Positions 34,014-46,235 of a stretch of 64,000 bases of DNA are shown piece by piece. Source of the DNA: Anthonomus grandis grandis (lineage: Eukaryota; Arthropoda; Insecta; Coleoptera; Curculionidae); NCBI RefSeq assembly GCF_022605725.1, contig NC_065567.1, positions 37,861,127 to 37,925,126 of the forward strand. The letters run 5' to 3'. The translations under genes were made by a program, and so were the position numbers. Numbering within the stretch: position 1 is the stretch's first letter; each line of letters starts with the position of its first letter. Below the pieces are notes generated by a model, which had not been told where the DNA came from, made no database searches, and was given only the letters and a program-made list of their open reading frames with translations.

Positions 34014-35399
34014 TTAATTATCCTCTGCCATTATGATTGTAACATTGCTGGAAGGAGATTGATCATTAATTTGATTCTCAACCGTATATCTGACAGCAGA
34101 GTCTTTAAGAAATGATGTTTTCTTTTTCAACGGCTGTGATGTATCTCGCTTAATAAAAGAAACCCTGTCTAATTCCGAAACAGTGGATCTATTTTGTGTT
34201 GAATCACAGTTCGGTAGTGTTGTAGATTTATTTTCTCTACAAAAAGCATTTCGAAATAATGCTTTGTAAGTATATTGGCAACTGTTTTGTGGTCCTATGG
34301 TAGCCAAAAGAGACCCCAAAAAGAACGTTGCATAAGTCCAACTTATTGTCATAATTAATACTAGAAATAATCCTATCTGGTAATATGGTAATATTATCGA
34401 AAATAGCATAGAACACCCGGCGGCCACAGTTGTTAGTGCTGCCATAAAAGACGGGCCCATTAAACAGGAAAGGGCATATCGTGTAATCTGCTCACGATTC
34501 CCAGCCATTTCTCGTGGGCAAATTCTATAATTTATGCAATAATGCAAACTAAAATCAACAGATAACCCGATTGCAGATGAAATTGCTAGAGATTCCAAAA
34601 TATTTAGACTCCAACCGAAAAGTATTAAAGCCGCTATAGTAGATAAAATACTAAAGGTTATGGTAACGATAGCAGCAACCGTAAGAATAGGGTTCAGAGT
34701 GGAAATTATTAGCACAACTGTGGCCAGAACCATGGACACGAAAATTGCTGTTTGGGTACCTCTACTTAATTCGCGCTGTAAGTCGAAAAATCCTAACTCA
34801 CTAACAAAAAAGCCGTTCTTCATAGAAAATGGAGCTGTCCTCATCTGGCGTTTCCTCCAAGATTCTAACTCGAGATAAAATTTATTAACTTTTTCGTATG
34901 ATAATGAAAAAGTTACATTACTATCAAACTCCACTACAATGGCTTTAATTTCAGGATTGTCTTCTTTGGAGAACATGGCTCCGGCTGTTTTTGGATATAC
35001 AAATCTGTCTGGTCCATTATAAATATCTTCCATTTCTTCCATGATACAGTAATTAAAAACTTCACGTTCAAACGGGAAGTGGGACACATTACAACAGGGA
35101 GTTCTATCTTTTTTTGATAATCTATCATGGCACGGCTGCTTCATGCTATCAGCAAATGTTTTAAGAAAACAACTGGTTAGCGACACACCTATTACCATAG
35201 GCTGATAAAACGGTTGGGACTTTATCTTATTACAAAAATCCATTAACCAACTTTGCGATTCTAGATCGGTGGCGTTAAATTCTGGATCCATTATTAAAGT
35301 TCCCAAGTTTGAAGGGTCCAACGGATTTCCATTATCTATTGGTAAAACACCCCATACAAATCGTAACGGCATGGGGAAATCTCTGTTGGTCATGTCTTC
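34014..35399 (-). CDS. disp: disp exon h: loop 2, segments 8-12 and C-tail
   Basis: Opens EDMTNRDFPMPLRFVWGVLP; loop 2 has Cys pairs (PCCNVSHFPF near 35100). From about residue 215 of the exon come five hydrophobic segments; segment 10 carries GLSVDFSLHY with the conserved Asp (about 34555), followed by TYATFFLGS. The last ~75 residues are a short polar tail (AEDN end), shorter than in flies. Confidence 0.97.
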   Translation of the reverse strand, partial: EDMTNRDFPMPLRFVWGVLPIDNGNPLDPSNLGTLIMDPEFNATDLESQSWLMDFCNKIKSQPFYQPMVIGVSLTSCFLKTFADSMKQPCHDRLSKKDRTPCCNVSHFPFEREVFNYCIMEEMEDIYNGPDRFVYPKTAGAMFSKEDNPEIKAIVVEFDSNVTFSLSYEKVNKFYLELESWRKRQMRTAPFSMKNGFFVSELGFFDLQRELSRGTQTAIFVSMVLATVVLIISTLNPILTVAAIVTITFSILSTIAALILFGWSLNILESLAISSAIGLSVDFSLHYCINYRICPREMAGNREQITRYALSCLMGPSFMAALTTVAAGCSMLFSIILPYYQIGLFLVLIMTISWTYATFFLGSLLATIGPQNSCQYTYKALFRNAFCRENKSTTLPNCDSTQNRSTVSELDRVSFIKRDTSQPLKKKTSFLKDSAVRYTVENQINDQSPSSNVTIIMAEDN

Positions 35400-38300
35400 C
35401 TGAAATAAAAAGTTCTATTAATTACAAAATAGCATTAGATTTGTTAATGATAATAGGTGAAAAAAAACTGTAGTCCTAAATCTTGTATTTATTCTTTCAA
35501 TCAAAACTACGTAACTAATCAAATATGAATATTTTATATAATCCAAGCAACGATGACGCAAATAACTTACAATTCAAAGACGTAAAACGATAAGTCAACA
35601 TACAGAAAATAAGAACGACTCGACAGAGATAAAAAAAAAGTTTAACTTACCTTACAGCCACCTCTTTGAAATTTGAATAGTAAATTAATAAGATTTAAAA
35701 CGTTTAATTATATAATTTCTAAAATTTCTTTGTTTTAAATAGTTTTATAAATTAACTTGACTGGATGAAAAAACTCAAATTGATTAAATAACTGCACACA
35801 TAATAAAAAATATCATACAAAAGGGGACCAAGCCAAATAGAAAAGTTTACATATCTAAAAATTTATAAAAAGAATAGTTTACATATCTTAACATTTTTAA
35901 ATCTTACCAAGCACTTGTCACATGACTTATGTTTCAAACCATATAAGTGTAAGAGTACGTATTCTACTGGTATCAGTACTATGAATCTGTCACCTGACTT
36001 TTCACATAAGTCATGTATACTTATGAAAATGTCAACGGGGCATAAAAATACCTGAAGATAAATAAATCGGCATTGCTGTTATAGACTCGAATTGAAGCGT
36101 TTTATTTATTACCAACCACAACCAAAGAAATATAACAGCACTTAAGAAACACAATCGAAGAAATTTGTTGTGATCTAGAATTGAATTTTAATATTTTAAT
36201 TAAATAATAGATTCAAAATAATATTCTAGAGTTAGAAGAAATATATTTGTGGTATATGTCTAAAATCAGGTAATATGTCATTCTCCAACCAGATACGAAA
36301 AAATTTCAATACCTGTATTATCTAAAATATAAAAATAATGGTGGTTAATTTGGAATAACAGATTAATCACAGTAACAGATAATACAGATCAGACCAATCC
36401 AATATATTAAAAAACACATATTAATCCAGCATACCACCATTGTTTGTGTATTTTATTTTTCAGATGCTTTTTATGAGAGATCGATTTTTCTATGATTTTT
36501 TTTCCATTTCCCAAAAATTTCTTTTGCGAAACAAGTCGGCTAAAGATATAACCAAAATATACATTTTCTTTAATAGTAAACTTAAAAATGGTTAACTGAA
36601 AATACCCGCAAACTTAAAAACAACAGGATCAAAGGCAATAAAAACAGTAGCATCACCTAAAGTTATTTGATATATGAACAATCAACACAATATAAGAAGT
36701 TCAAACCGGGTATAAGAGATAAATAATTGGAGACTCATCCAAAGCTACTGGAAAAGCCTTAATGGAAATTTCAGAAGTCATTCCCACTAAAGATCACAAG
36801 CCAATTTATTAATAGAGAAATAACTTGACCTAAGTAATTGTTAATACTGTACGGTTTAGGTGCTATTAGAACTATCTATACGATTTTTTCGTGAAACGTT
36901 TAGTTTGTTCAGTTAAAATAAAATTGCTTAAAACTGCGACTGTAGATTTAGAATTCCAAGCGAGAGAAAACCTGGAAAAACTTGTTAAAGAATTGAAACA
37001 CATTGGAAAAGAGGCAGATATTATTGGTGTGAACATTATTACAGGCTCGGGGAATCAGGTGAAAATACTCCAGCAATACGCGAGAATACGATCCATAATT
37101 TGAAAATAATCTTACAACGAATCCCACCTACAACGTTAAAATAATTAAAACAGTTACGAAATTAATGTTATGCTGAATATTAAGCATGCCACCATAACCA
37201 AATGCTTATAACCTTCATTGGTTACTATCGAATCTATATTAAACCCGCTAGTCCTAAGTAATTCTATTTAATCTTAGGCTAGGCAAGTATATCTAGTATA
37301 AATTAGTATAAACCGCGAAAATCTTCTATTTATTACACATATTAGTCTTTACTATCATGATTGAATAAAGTGTACCTTGCAACTCTGATAATAACATAAG
37401 TAGCAAGGTTTTAATTTGCAATTGTTACTTACTTACCCCTCCGGTTTTAAATAAGAACTTGTTTTTGTATTCAAAATCATATTTCTCAAATAGATGATCT
37501 GATCGAAAAAGTTGAAATTCAGCTGTTACCGGTGGGCCAATTCCCGGTTTCACAAACACGAGGAAACCGCTTGTTGCTCCCAGAATAGTAAAACTTAGGA
37601 TCCAAAAATATCTTAACTTTATGATTAGTTGGATAAGTAACTCCTTTTTTCCATTCCATAAAGCAGCTAAATAGAAAAAAAATGGTAAAACAAACAAGAG
37701 CTAAGTATTCTTAAAAATAACTTACTGAGACATTTTCCAAATACAGGTGACATAGTCCATTGCGATTTAAAACAACAGAACAATTGGCTGAACATTACAA
37801 AACAAACCGGATGTATGGAGTGAGAGAGCCATGACTTTTCCCAAATAACTAAACAGGCTGGAATCCAGGAAATCATTAAGAGATAATTTAATATAACTGC
37901 AGTCCCGGCAAATATACTGAAATATTATTTAAATGGTTAAAATATTAAAATGAATAAATTTTAAACATGAATAGAATAGTAAGTCTTACTAAACTGTACG
38001 GCTTAAAAAATTTATAAAAAGTACATACCTAAAGCAGCTAATAGCAGTAACAGTACTGACATAAGAACCCCAAAAGGCTACGGCCGTTGTCAAGGCGGTA
38101 ACAAACATTGATTTAAAAGCATGTTTAATCGTACCAGTCAATATTTCATGGACATCATTGTCATTAGCTTCATCATTTTTCTTCACATGCCACATTTTAC
38201 ATAAAATAAATGAACTATCTGCTCCAATTCCTAAAAAAAATTAATTGCTCGTTGGATTTTATCGGTCTACAAATTAATTGATTCTTATACGAAATTTTTG

Positions 38301-41300
38301 TAGAACTATTCGGTACAGGTAGTTTTATTAGAGAGACATTACTTTCTTATAGGTCGCTTACGTGGCTAAATGTATAAGTAATCAAAATTGATTTAAACAA
38401 TATTATTTATAAGTAAATTTGCTACCGCTCGAATTTATAATTTAAATAATATATCTGAGACGTGTCCTTAACAAAAGACAACAAAAAAGAAACTAAAAAT
38501 TACTTCAATTTCCTACAAGTAGCAAATAGTGCAAATGTGTGTTAAATGTATGAAAACTGCTTTAAATAACTCGAAGATAAAATACTTTAAAATCCTCATA
38601 AAATATGAAAATGTACTGGACGGTGTGGCACAGTTTTCTAATTTTGTTCATGCTAAGAAACTTCTTGTTATTAAGTTACATTAATTTGTAACGAGCTACC
38701 AAATCAAGCACTAATCCAGCCAACTACATAAATGTTGGCCCCTATGTATTTCCTGGGACGAAAAACGCAGCACTTTATATATAATTCCCTTTTATTTATA
38801 TTTAACGTTTTGTGATTTATATTGCTCTAATAACTTACCCACCAATAAAACAACATATTTTAAGTAGTTCCTAACAACAGTCATCTGTTTATTTAAATAA
38901 CAAAACACTGGCTGTGGGTTTTTATTGTTTTTAATATATTTGATATCATCCCGTATCAAATAGCACTGTGCAGGGTATGTATAAACATTTTTTAGAAACT
39001 GGAGATTACAATAGACGACCTGGAATTGGTGCCCAACGAAGGACAAACGCTCATGATGATCGATTTATCATGATACAAATGTAGGTCATCATGCTTAATG
39101 TAAGCGGACGAACCGTTAGACGAAGACTTGGTGAAACCAATCTTGCTATAGACTCACGATAAGTCTACAGCTTCTTATACGTCATAATGTTACGCGGCTT
39201 GAGTTTGCTAGGAATCCTGAAGCTTCGGGTGGAAATGAATAGAGGCGCCATTTGTTTACTTATAAGTTAAGATTTTGATGAGAAAAAATTATAGCGAAGA
39301 CCGTAGAGGGTTCACTTTTCTCCAGAGGCACGCACAGAGTTGTACGTCATTCCAGAAGACCCTTTAACTGCTGTCAGGTACATTCATAAAATTCTGCAAG
39401 ATTTTGTTGTTATTTATGTTGATTTTATTGGAAATAATTTTATTCCGGTGCATGATCCACACCAGATCCCGCACCACGAGTAGAAATAGTATGTAGGCAT
39501 TCATGTATTAGAGTGGCCAGCGTCAAGTCCAGAAGCGAACCCAATTGAACGTATCTGGGACATACTTAGGCAAAGACTATGTCATATTCCTGCTCCTTTA
39601 ACCTTAAATGAATTACAATAGGCTCTTTTAGAAGAATGGACCTTATTGCTTAAGAAGACGTCACTTGATTTTGGCCATGGCTAAAAAAGGGCAACACTCG
39701 ATATTAAAAATGCCCCTCAATGTTTTTTACTAGCAATACGTTTTCTTTTTTAATAATTTAACATCTTATTAGCAAACCACCTGTTTATGTGCCTTCGTAG
39801 TGTTGTAACAAAAAGTTTTTTTTTATAATAAATGGTTGATTGTTGTTAGAAATTACTTAAAAGATGCTGTTTTATTTTTATGTAAGCTATTAGAACAAAA
39901 CAAAATCACAAAATTTTTTTTAATTGCGATTTTTTATCTCCGTTTTTCATGCCGGAGATTGTAATATATATCTAAGTCATACTAGTATATTAAATATAAG
40001 TAATATATTTAATAACAAAACTTACCTAATGATATAATTATTGCCAACAAATTCATGAATGGAAAAAAAGGTATTTTGAATATCATCTCATAGCAAAAAT
40101 AGGCCACAATCAGCTGAATAAATATAGTTGCGCCAGTCATAACTGTTAAAAAGAAAGATCCAGTGTAAGACCAGATAAATATAAATATGATTAATCCTGC
40201 CAGAGCCATAAATCGCGCATCCTCTTTTAAGTACTCGTCGAATAGCATACTTTTAATTCCAAAATCCGCCGCTACTATTAGCAGACCTTCAAACTTCTTA
40301 GAGGTAAGTTTTTCTTCAATTTCCTTATAGAAGGACACGCTGGCAATGCTTGCAGCTATCGGAAAGAATAAAATAGTTTCCTCGAGAATTTGCGAGTCAT
40401 TCATAAATGTCTAAAAAAAAAACATTTCTGAAAGTTCGAAATAGACAAAGATTATTGTTACGTGGTAGAAGTAAAGGAAAATAAGAATTTCAAATTAACA
40501 AATTTGAACTGAACACATTTAAACATAATTAATTGGTGAAGACGGAGCAAGTTTAGAACAAAAGGGACAAAAACTCTGTTGTGAAAAGATCTGAATTGAC
40601 GTCTTTCTCAAGGCTGGAATCAAAAAGAAATTATTATTTCAGTAGTTCAGTTCATTTCAGTAGTCAGTTTCAGTTCATATAAAAACGAATAACACAATCT
40701 CGTGTTATTGCAATGGGAAAAAAAAAATTAAGGAGCGAATAGATTTTTTTCATAACTTTGAAGAACTATTAAAACGAACTTACTTTCGACGTGTACTATA
40801 TTATAAAATATAAATTTTACTAGTTATATTTTAAAAAGCTTAAAATAGTAAGGTCGTTAAGCGCCTGTGTATTTTTCCCCAGCCATACTAAATTCGATTT
40901 TGATGTCTTTTAATAGGTTTTAACTATTACTTCCGGCACACAATAATCAACTTCTAAAGTAGAAATTATAAGGGATGTTTTATCTCGTTTATTATAACTT
41001 TTATGAAAGGAAATGAGTTAAGAAGGATTTGTAAAATTTGCAATATTAAGAAAATATAACTTTTATTTTCCACATTCTTCAATAACAGGCCTAACTATAC
41101 AGGGTGTTTCAGAACTATGGGATCAAACTTCTAGGGGTTGTTCAGTGCAACAGTAGAATCCATTTGAGTATAGGAACCCATGTCCGGAAGTGTGTCACTA
41201 CGCCACTACGGCCGTGTGACGCGTTTAAATTTAGAAAAAATATTAATTACCTAAATAGGGTCTGATGCATTTATTTTTACCTTTTGTATATGATACCACC

Positions 41301-44300
41301 ACAACAATTGTTCAAAATGTCTTCCTCTAACCTCAATACACCGATTTAAATGCCGCACATGATTTCGCGGACTATACTAAAAATTTCGTCCTCGTTTTGA
41401 ATGATTTCAAATGCTACTGTTATTCGTCTAATTAAGTCTAGCTCTGATTCTACTGAAGTTTCGTAGACTAAAGACTTAACATGTCCCCACAAGAAAAAAT
41501 CGAGCGACGTTAAATCGGGTGACCTAGGAGGCCAAGATACTGCTCCATCTCTGGCAATCCAACGGTGCCCAAACCGCTGAGCCAAATACTCGCGTACTTG
41601 TACAGCAAAATGAGCCGGCGCTCCATCATGCTGAAACCACATTTGCTGTCTAACGTTTAGTGGAACATTTTCAAGGAGTTCTGGGAGAACTTCCTCCAAG
41701 AGACGCAGATAAATAGATCCTGTTAACCGTTCCGGTAGAAGATATGGCCCAATTAAATAATCATCAACAATGCCTGCCCATACGTTGACATACCAACGAT
41801 TCTGATGTTTTCTTGGAAAAATTGATAACTTGGATTTTCTTCGTCCCAAACATGGCTATTCCTACTATTAAAAATACCGCATCTTGTGAAAGAGGCTTCA
41901 TCGGTCCAAAAAACATATCGTAAAAAATTTGGTTGTGCAATGATGTGATCCAGAAGCCATCGACAAAATTGATGAAAATCGGCTGCAGTCATACCTTAAA
42001 CTTTCTGGAAGTGGTAAGGATGGAGTTGTTGCTCGTATAGTACCCGCCAGACAGAAGCGTTACTCGTATTCTTAACGACGTTAAGAATACGAGTTATATC
42101 GGCAACTCGCTGAAGCACATCTTCTTCAAATTTGACCGTTCTTATGATTCGAGCAACACCAGTATCATGCATCTTGGGTCTTAAACATGCCTGTCTCAGC
42201 GAGCCGCTGTTGAACCGCAATAAACTTTTTGTATCCAGGATGCTGTCGTTCGGGATAACGTTCATGATACAACCGCGATGCTGCTCGTGCATTGCAGTTT
42301 GTTGCTCCGTATGCCAAATGCATATCCGCCAATTCTTGATTGGTAAAGTTTTCCATTAGCAATAAATGTTTAAAAATTGAGCTATACAATTTTTAAACAT
42401 GACATAGAGAATTGACATTGATAAGCGTTGATTTTAAACAATTGTTGTTATGGTATCATGTACAAAAGGTAAAAATAAATGCAGCAGATCCTATTAATGT
42501 TTTTTATAAATTTTAACGCTTAGGGCCGTAGTGGCGTAGTGACGCATTTCCGGACATGGGTTCCTATACTCAAATGAATTCTTCTGTTGCACTGAACTGT
42601 TATATTATATTAAAGTATAAGGTGAACCTTTATTACCTGTATTTTATACTAATAAATGTAATTAAATAGTATACATCAAATAGTGACTCTTTAAGTTTCG
42701 ACAACTCAAAGCCAATTGAGGACATATAGTACCCTTATTAAAAAACTCTGTAAAAATGTAATAATAAATTATTGCCATTAAAAAAAAGTATCAGTTATCA
42801 CAATTTTCAAATTCTCCAAGCATAGATTGACTATCTTGAATTTCTTGACAAATATGGAGAAAATCAAAAAATACGCCGTTTTTCGCGTCTTATATGGAAT
42901 ACTCTATACATTTGAGAATCATCAAAAAGCAAATCCAAAAATTTGCCTCTTCTATTAGAAATACCATTCATCTGTACCATATTAAATTGTAAAAAATAAA
43001 CATAAATAATGCCGAACATTCAATCAATGATCCGACATATTATAATTACCTAGTAGAAATCAGGAGGAATGTAAGATGCAGCAATGATAAATTTATACTT
43101 AGAAATTTCTAAACTAATTTTGAAACTTTATAAACAAAAAGCTGTTAAATTATATTAAAACTGATACGTAAAACATTAGACTTTCAAATTTAGAAGAATG
43201 CGTTTCTCTGTGAAGCCTTGAGAATGATGTTAAACTATGACGACTTTCTTAAAACGTTTTACAGAAAACGGGCTTTTTTTATCTTGATCCCAAACCTGCA
43301 TATTTAATCTTTATCTATTAGATAAGCAAATTATACACATGAATATTTTACATCCAAGATTCACGATTTCCTTTTAACCTTAATGTATTCGGGTTTAGAA
43401 GTAAGGACTATATGACTTTTAAAAAATGTTTTTACTAATATTTAGTGGATTTTCTTAAATAAAATACAGTGCATCCGTAAAGTAGCGGATAAATTCAATA
43501 AAAATGAAATAGACCGTTTCTGAAAAAAAAAGCCCCAATCCGTCGATTTTAATTTGGTTCAGGGTTGTTTTACGTGGAAATTAAATATACAGGGTGACTA
43601 AAAAAAACGATATGACAACATCAATATGTTTTCTAAATGGAAACCATTTTTTTAATGCAGGATCAGAAAGAACGAATCATTTTTTTACAAAGGTGCATTT
43701 AGATCTCTAATTTAATATTGCATTTTTAATCAATAATTATTAATATCGTTAATTATCAATGCGAATAAGAAATTAATTTATTTATTATAATAAAGTAATT
43801 TCCTATCTTTTTTGAAATCATATATGACACGAAAATCTTCTAGTCCGATCTAATTAATGGTACTGACCTCTGCAGGAAAGAAAGTCTTGCCAGACAAAAA
43901 ACTGAGAATGTTCACAACTGCGTCGTGCTTTAGGCAGTTTACAGGAATATCACAGTGCTTCTTTTTAAAACAATTAGTATTAAGTTCATTGCGATGATAA
44001 AATCCGGCGCACTTTTTAAGAAGTTGGTACGTCCGCTTAACATCCTTTTCCTAAAAGTAAGATTTAAAAATTATTACCTTATGAACTATTATTAAAAAAG
44101 TAAATAGTATAAAATATCAATTAAGCGGGGCTAAAATATAGCATATCGAATTTTAGGGAAAATCAGGAAAAAGCATAAATGCTAAACTATAAAAAATTAT
44201 AAATGCTAACAATCTTCCTTTCTATCCTAAAAATGTGTGCATTGGCCATAAACATAAATATTAAATAAATTAGGCAACGAACTGAAAGTTTGGTCATGAA

Positions 44301-46204
44301 GCTGTGGAGTCGTATGAAGTCGTAAAGTCATAAAACGAATTTCAAATAAAGCTGGGATTCTTACGATTTTACTCTTAAAATACTTTTACGAAGGACAAAT
44401 AATCACGAGTTTTTTAGGCAGAACTTATCCCAATAATTAAGAATTAGGCTTATTTATTTCTGAATGTTTGTTTCTTGATTTGATTGGAGATTGTAGTGAT
44501 TTTTTTCTTTTATACCTAAAAACGACTTAAGGTTTAATTTAACATCTCATTTTATTAAAACTCGTCATTTGATATTATCGTGCTTCATTGATACCGAAAG
44601 AAAAATTTAAATAGTGTTTTATAAAATCAATTAAACAACTAAATTGTGTTGCCTCATAATCGAAAATTTGTAGACATAAAAAAAAACTTCTGTCTACTGC
44701 TATAATCAGTTTGTTGGGTTAATATTCCTATTTTTTTTTGTGAATTATGCAAACATATTCTTATATAAATAAGGAGGAAAGGGTTTATTTAAATAAACAT
44801 AACTTTTCTATAATTCGATCTGTTCGCAAATTATTTGGAATTATAAATAGTTATATACATAGTTCGCGATTATCGAGAAATAAAAATGGGTTAGAAACAA
44901 AATATTTTAATAATATAAATTTAAAATAGAAAAACACTCATGCGTCGAAGGGAGAGTGAGTTGGATCGATGTGGCAAAAATATTAGTTTTTTAACTTTCA
45001 TTTTATCGTTACTAAAATTTTAGATTTTGAATTTGTACGGGTATAATATTTTACAAAATAATAATTATCCAAAATGATGCATTTGGTGTTTTTTTGTTTC
45101 AGTTTTTAACTTTGCATTAAAAAGGAAATAATTCAAAGATTCCAAAAGCGAAAAAGGCGGGAGAACCAGATAGTCTCCAAATGCTACGCAACATTATTTA
45201 GCCAATTAGCCCCAAGCAACTTTTTTTTTGTTTAATAACTATTACTTTAAAACTCCACATCGGAGATTCATGGCAACCGTTAAATTGGTGTATTAGATCA
45301 TGTTTAATACACACTCTAAATATTAAACATTTTTTAAGTCTGAATTAATACAAAATAATCCCGGGGAGACTGCAACCTTTGGAATAGATATATTAAGTAA
45401 AACTCTAGGCTTTAATTGTTAATTTGTCCTGTAAGTAAGGTCAGTAAGTAAGGTAAAATATCTACATAATTTTTCGTATTTAGCAAATATCCATCCAATT
45501 ATATTATGTGGTAGAATCTGGCGCGAAGATAGTAAAGCAATGATTAGGACTGGAAATAAGTACTTCGGTACTTCTAGTGTATAATAGTTTCATACTTCTA
45601 AATCCACACCTAATCACTATGTGATTTCTCAAAGCACAGTATTATAAACTAGGACACCATAAGTTTCTGGCGAATTTAAAATCACGCATATTACTGCCAA
45701 GATTAAATTTAGTATTAGAGTGACGGTTCCCATTGATAACTTGATATATATGTTTAGTCACCTGAAATTTATAAATATTCTCAATTGGCACAATATTATA
45801 GTTTTTATATAAACTTTTTGTATTATATTTCTTGGGGAAATGCTATAGATTTATTTATTGCTTTATTTTGGAGAGTCCAGAGGTTTTATAATTTCTTTTT
45901 TTAAACGATACTATAAAATTGATAGATTTTGTAGCCGACAACGTACCAAGCAAAATATACTTCTTAATAAATTGGCGAGTACTGTGACATATTTTTTTGA
46001 ATATGCCTACTGGTGATTAAAGTCATTCTTATATTAAATGCAGATCATAACGTATGAATACATATTGTAATAGAATATACTACTGTCCGGAACACTCCTA
46101 ATTCCGAATGTCAAGTTCTACAATTACATTTAGTTTAATAGTTTTATTTATAGAGTTTAATTTTTTAGTATTTCATAATTTTTGGGGAACCCTATTGGGC
46201 TCCA

Positions 46205-46235
<31 letters not shown>

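Larger units (their letters stand above)
35400..37436. other. disp intron between exons g and h
   Basis: 2 kb. Contains the solo LTR 35916-36137 and a doubtful gag-like frame at 36891-37103. Otherwise AT-rich. Confidence 0.7.
41098..42597. mobile_element. Second copy of the 7566-9162 DD41D family, one end truncated
   Basis: Left end TACAGGGTGTTTCAGAAC with long terminal repeat as in the 7566 copy. The right end stops after TTGCACTGAAC, so the outer ~42 bp of that terminal repeat are missing. Lies in the disp intron between exons d and c, transposase on minus, the same strand as disp. Confidence 0.9.

Noticed and set aside
34660..34878. 72-codon open frame on plus
   Set aside because: Antisense shadow of disp exon h.
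42132..42359. 75-codon plus frame across the 41-kb DD41D copy
   Set aside because: Antisense of the transposase N-terminus; the same shadow occurs at 7911-8120 in the sister copy.
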